Shown here: positions 61,726 to 64,000 of the stretch, piece after piece | Position numbering within the stretch: position 1 is the first letter of the stretch | How the letters are laid out: every line of letters starts with the position of its first letter | NCBI RefSeq assembly: GCF_019973775.1 | Contig: NZ_AP025032.1 | Location: forward strand, 1,984,001 to 2,048,000 | Direction of reading: 5' to 3' | DNA: 64,000 nt | Source: Aureimonas sp. SA4125 | GTDB taxonomy: Bacteria; Pseudomonadota; Alphaproteobacteria; Rhizobiales; Rhizobiaceae | Position numbers and translations under genes: made by a program | Notes under the pieces: generated by a model | Told to the model about the DNA's origin: nothing | Databases searched by the model: none | What the model saw: the letters and a program-made list of their open reading frames with translations, nothing else

Positions 61726-63090
61726 ATGCAGGTAACGGAAACCAAGGCCGAGGGCCTGAAGCGCGAGATCGAGATCGTCGTGCCGGCCTCGGACCTTGAA
61801 GCGCGGCTTCAGGTCAGGCTCAACGAGGCCAAGGGCCAGGCGAAGCTGAAGGGTTTCCGGCCCGGCAAGGTCCCGATGACGCATCTTCGCAAGATGTACG
61901 GTCGGTCGATGATGGCCGAGATCGTCAACCAGATCATCAACGAGACCCCGCGCTCCGTCATCGCCGAGCGCAACGAGCGTTCCGCCATGCAGCCCGAAGT
62001 CGCAATGACGGAGGACGAGAAGGACGCCGAGAAGGTCCTGAACGGCGAGAAGGATTTCGTCTTCACGCTGTCCTACGAGACGCTGCCGGCCTTCGACCTG
62101 AAGGACACCAAGGCGATCGCGATCGAGCGCCCGATGGTCGAGATCTCGGACGAGGAAGTCGAGGAGCAGGTCAAGCGCATCGCCGAGAACGCCCGCACCT
62201 ACGAGGTCAAGGAAGGCGCGGCCGAAACGGGCGACAAGGTCAACATGGCTTTCGTCGGCAAGATCGACGACGAGCCCTTCGACGGCGGTTCCTCCGAAGA
62301 GTCGAGCCTTGTGCTGGGTTCGAACACTTTCATCCCCGGCTTCGAGGACCAGCTGATCGGCGTCTCCGCCGGCGACGAGAAGAAGGTCACCGTGACCTTC
62401 CCCGACGACTACAGCGCGCCCCATCTCGCGGGCAAGGAAGCCGTGTTCGACATCACGGTGAAATCTGTCTCCAAGCCGGGCGATCTCGAGCTGAACGACG
62501 AGTTGGCCAAGACCATGGGCCTCGAATCGATCGATCGTCTTCGCACCCTCGTCCGTGAGCAGATCGAGAGCCAGTTTGGCAGCGCGACCCGCCAGAAGGT
62601 CAAGCGCCAGCTGCTCGACGCGCTGGACAAGGATTACGACTTCGAGCTGCCGGAGAAGCTCGTCGAGGCCGAGTTCAACAACATCTGGGGCCAGGTCACC
62701 GCCGAGCTGAAGAAGAACGACAAGAGCTTCGAGGACGAGGACACGACCGAAGAGAAGGCGACGGCCGAATACCGCCGGCTCGCCGAGCGCCGCGTCCGTC
62801 TCGGCCTCGTTCTCTCGTCGATCGGCGAGGGCGCCGGTGTCCAGATCACCGATGAGGAGCTGCAGCGCGCGGTCTTCGAGCAGGTCCGGCAATACCCGGG
62901 CCAGGAGCAGCAGATCTACGAATACTTCCGCAACTCGCCCGAAGCCGTCGCCGCCCTGCGCGCGCCGCTCTACGAGGAGAAGGTCGTCGATCATCTGCTC
63001 GCCACGGTCGACGTCACCGACAAGATCGTGACGAAGGAAGAGCTCCTGAAGGACGACGAGGACGAGGCCGGCGTCACCGCCGCCGCCTGA
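61726..63090 (+). CDS. tig: Trigger factor
   Basis: The ribosome-associated chaperone and peptidyl-prolyl isomerase, 454 aa. It has an N-terminal ribosome-binding domain with GFRPGKVP at 43–50, an FKBP-type PPIase domain (about 155–245) and a long helical C-terminal domain. The start [10 protein letters not shown] at 61726 has AAAGGTTAGAG before it. A terminator follows at 63111. Confidence 0.97.
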   Translation: MQVTETKAEGLKREIEIVVPASDLEARLQVRLNEAKGQAKLKGFRPGKVPMTHLRKMYGRSMMAEIVNQIINETPRSVIAERNERSAMQPEVAMTEDEKDAEKVLNGEKDFVFTLSYETLPAFDLKDTKAIAIERPMVEISDEEVEEQVKRIAENARTYEVKEGAAETGDKVNMAFVGKIDDEPFDGGSSEESSLVLGSNTFIPGFEDQLIGVSAGDEKKVTVTFPDDYSAPHLAGKEAVFDITVKSVSKPGDLELNDELAKTMGLESIDRLRTLVREQIESQFGSATRQKVKRQLLDALDKDYDFELPEKLVEAEFNNIWGQVTAELKKNDKSFEDEDTTEEKATAEYRRLAERRVRLGLVLSSIGEGAGVQITDEELQRAVFEQVRQYPGQEQQIYEYFRNSPEAVAALRAPLYEEKVVDHLLATVDVTDKIVTKEELLKDDEDEAGVTAAA

Positions 63091-63110
63091 TCTTCAGCAT
63101 CGACGCATGA

Positions 63111-63140
63111 CAAAAGGCCGGCTCATCTGCCGGCCTTTTG
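63111..63140 (+). terminator. Rho-independent terminator of tig
   Basis: An 11-bp perfect stem AAAAGGCCGGC/GCCGGCCTTTT with 6-nt loop. Confidence 0.88.
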
Positions 63141-63292
63141 CATTTCAGCGGCGGTTTCTTGCCGCCTGTGCCAAATTCTCGTCAAAGCGTGCGTTATGAC
63201 AGGCTCAGCGCCGGCAAATGTCCGCCCGCCGTAGCCTGCCCCGGTGGCCGGATCGGCCGACTGACCACACCAGGACCGAAGAAATCACCTCG

Positions 63293-64000
63293 ATGCACAG
63301 ACTGATCTCCGCGGGCGCCGCCCTCCTGTTTGTGGCGATGCTGTTCGCTTCGACGGGAGCCAGCGCGCAAATCCCGGGCCTGTCCTTCCCCGCAGCCGCT
63401 CAGGAGCCGGCCGCAGCCGAAAGCCCGGCCGCTGCGGACCCCTCGCTGGACGATCTGATCCGCCTCCTGGAGAACGACGACACCCGGCAGAAGCTGGTGG
63501 AGTCGCTGAAGGCCGCGGCCTACAAGTCACCGGCGGCGGCGGCTGGCGCCGGCGCGGCGGCTCCGGCGGATTCCCCGGAAAGCCTTTCCGTGCCCGGCGA
63601 AATCGCCCGGGCAAGCCAGATCCTCGTGGGCCAGGGCTTTGCCCTCGCCGGTCAGGTCGCCGTCTCCGTTCGGGAGGCAGAGAGCCTCCTGTCAGGCGCG
63701 AGCGCGGTGCATCTGCCACGGCTCTACGACGCCATCCTGCCGGTCGTGCTGGTCGCGCTGATCGTCTTTGCCATCTATGCGATCCTCAGCGCCATCAGGC
63801 ACCGTATCGCCGACCGGCTCGAAAAGCGGGCGGAACATGCCGGCCCTCTGGCCAAGCTTGGCCTGCTCCTGCTGCTGACGGGCGCCAGTCTGCTGGCCAT
63901 CCTGATCAGTCTCGCCGCCGGCTACGCCACGGCGATCCTCTTCTTCGGCGGGCCACCGAACATCAACCAGGCGCTGTTTCTCAACGCCTTTCTCTTCATC
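63293..64000 (+). CDS. Probable mechanosensitive (MscS-type) channel, N-terminal part; runs off the window
   Basis: Only 236 codons are visible. A signal peptide (MHRLISAGAALLFVAMLFAS... ending ASA) is followed by a periplasmic region containing DLIRLLENDDTRQKLVESL. The first membrane spans come next (LYDAILPVVLVALIVFAIYA and LGLLLLLTGASLLAILI). This N-terminal pattern is typical of large rhizobial MscS-family proteins, but the pore helix that would prove it lies beyond the window. Confidence 0.65.
   Translation, partial: MHRLISAGAALLFVAMLFASTGASAQIPGLSFPAAAQEPAAAESPAAADPSLDDLIRLLENDDTRQKLVESLKAAAYKSPAAAAGAGAAAPADSPESLSVPGEIARASQILVGQGFALAGQVAVSVREAESLLSGASAVHLPRLYDAILPVVLVALIVFAIYAILSAIRHRIADRLEKRAEHAGPLAKLGLLLLLTGASLLAILISLAAGYATAILFFGGPPNINQALFLNAFLFI

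Noticed and set aside
1..64000. CRISPR arrays, rRNA genes and prophage modules
   Set aside because: No regularly spaced repeats, no rRNA sequence and no phage structural or integrase genes were found on either strand.

Overview
This is a GC-rich (about 65%), densely coded chromosomal window from an alphaproteobacterium of the Hyphomicrobiales (Rhizobiales). The evidence is gene order: argS–SPOR–nagZ–tatABC–serS–surE–pcm–nlpD, a PimT-like–TolC–PopZ–valS block, ExoR, and several DUF1127 proteins. A family such as Aurantimonadaceae is plausible but not proven by the sequence alone.

Left part (1–14.5 kb): the 5' end of class II ribonucleotide reductase nrdJ behind two NrdR-like boxes, gpt, a CinA-type domain protein, wrbA, tRNA-Leu(UAA), adenine deaminase, threonine ammonia-lyase, a MocR regulator divergent from a DUF1127 gene with an operator-like palindrome, an alpha/beta hydrolase, alanine dehydrogenase and an ABC1 kinase.

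Accessory part (14.9–29.4 kb): a 2.3-kb islet lies between a tRNA-Asn 3' end and a 20/21-bp copy of it. The islet carries a small secreted basic protein and an intact IS256-family element with terminal repeats and an 8-bp target duplication. It is followed by an RcnB-like protein and tRNA-Cys. A 10-kb segment then lies between tRNA-Cys and a degenerate copy of its 5' half. This segment reads as a phosphorus-scavenging module: a PhnD-C-E-E transporter, an ArsR-type regulator with a Cys-Cys-Cys site, and an AfuABC-like organophosphate importer with an inositol-monophosphatase-like enzyme. Both transporter operons have PHO-box-like 11-bp direct repeats upstream.

Core part (29.4–60.8 kb): DUF1127, PimT-like methyltransferase, TolC, PopZ, valS, a FadL-type porin, ilvD overlapping exoR, xthA–erpA divergent from dgt, argS, SPOR protein, nagZ, tatABC, serS, surE, pcm, a degenerate NlpD, a DUF815 ATPase, yajC, an Mth938-like protein, an NDUFAF6-like squalene/phytoene-synthase homologue, DUF4153 and trmFO. 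Two gene sets usual in this neighbourhood are missing: scpAB between nagZ and tatA, and secDF after yajC.

Right end (60.8–64 kb): a 47-aa DUF1127 gene is followed by three consecutive hairpins with CCUCCC or CCUCCUCCC in their loops. This is the architecture of the CcsR/'cuckoo' sRNA loci of alphaproteobacteria and is the most interesting item here. tRNA-Leu(UAG), trigger factor and the start of an MscS-type channel complete the window.
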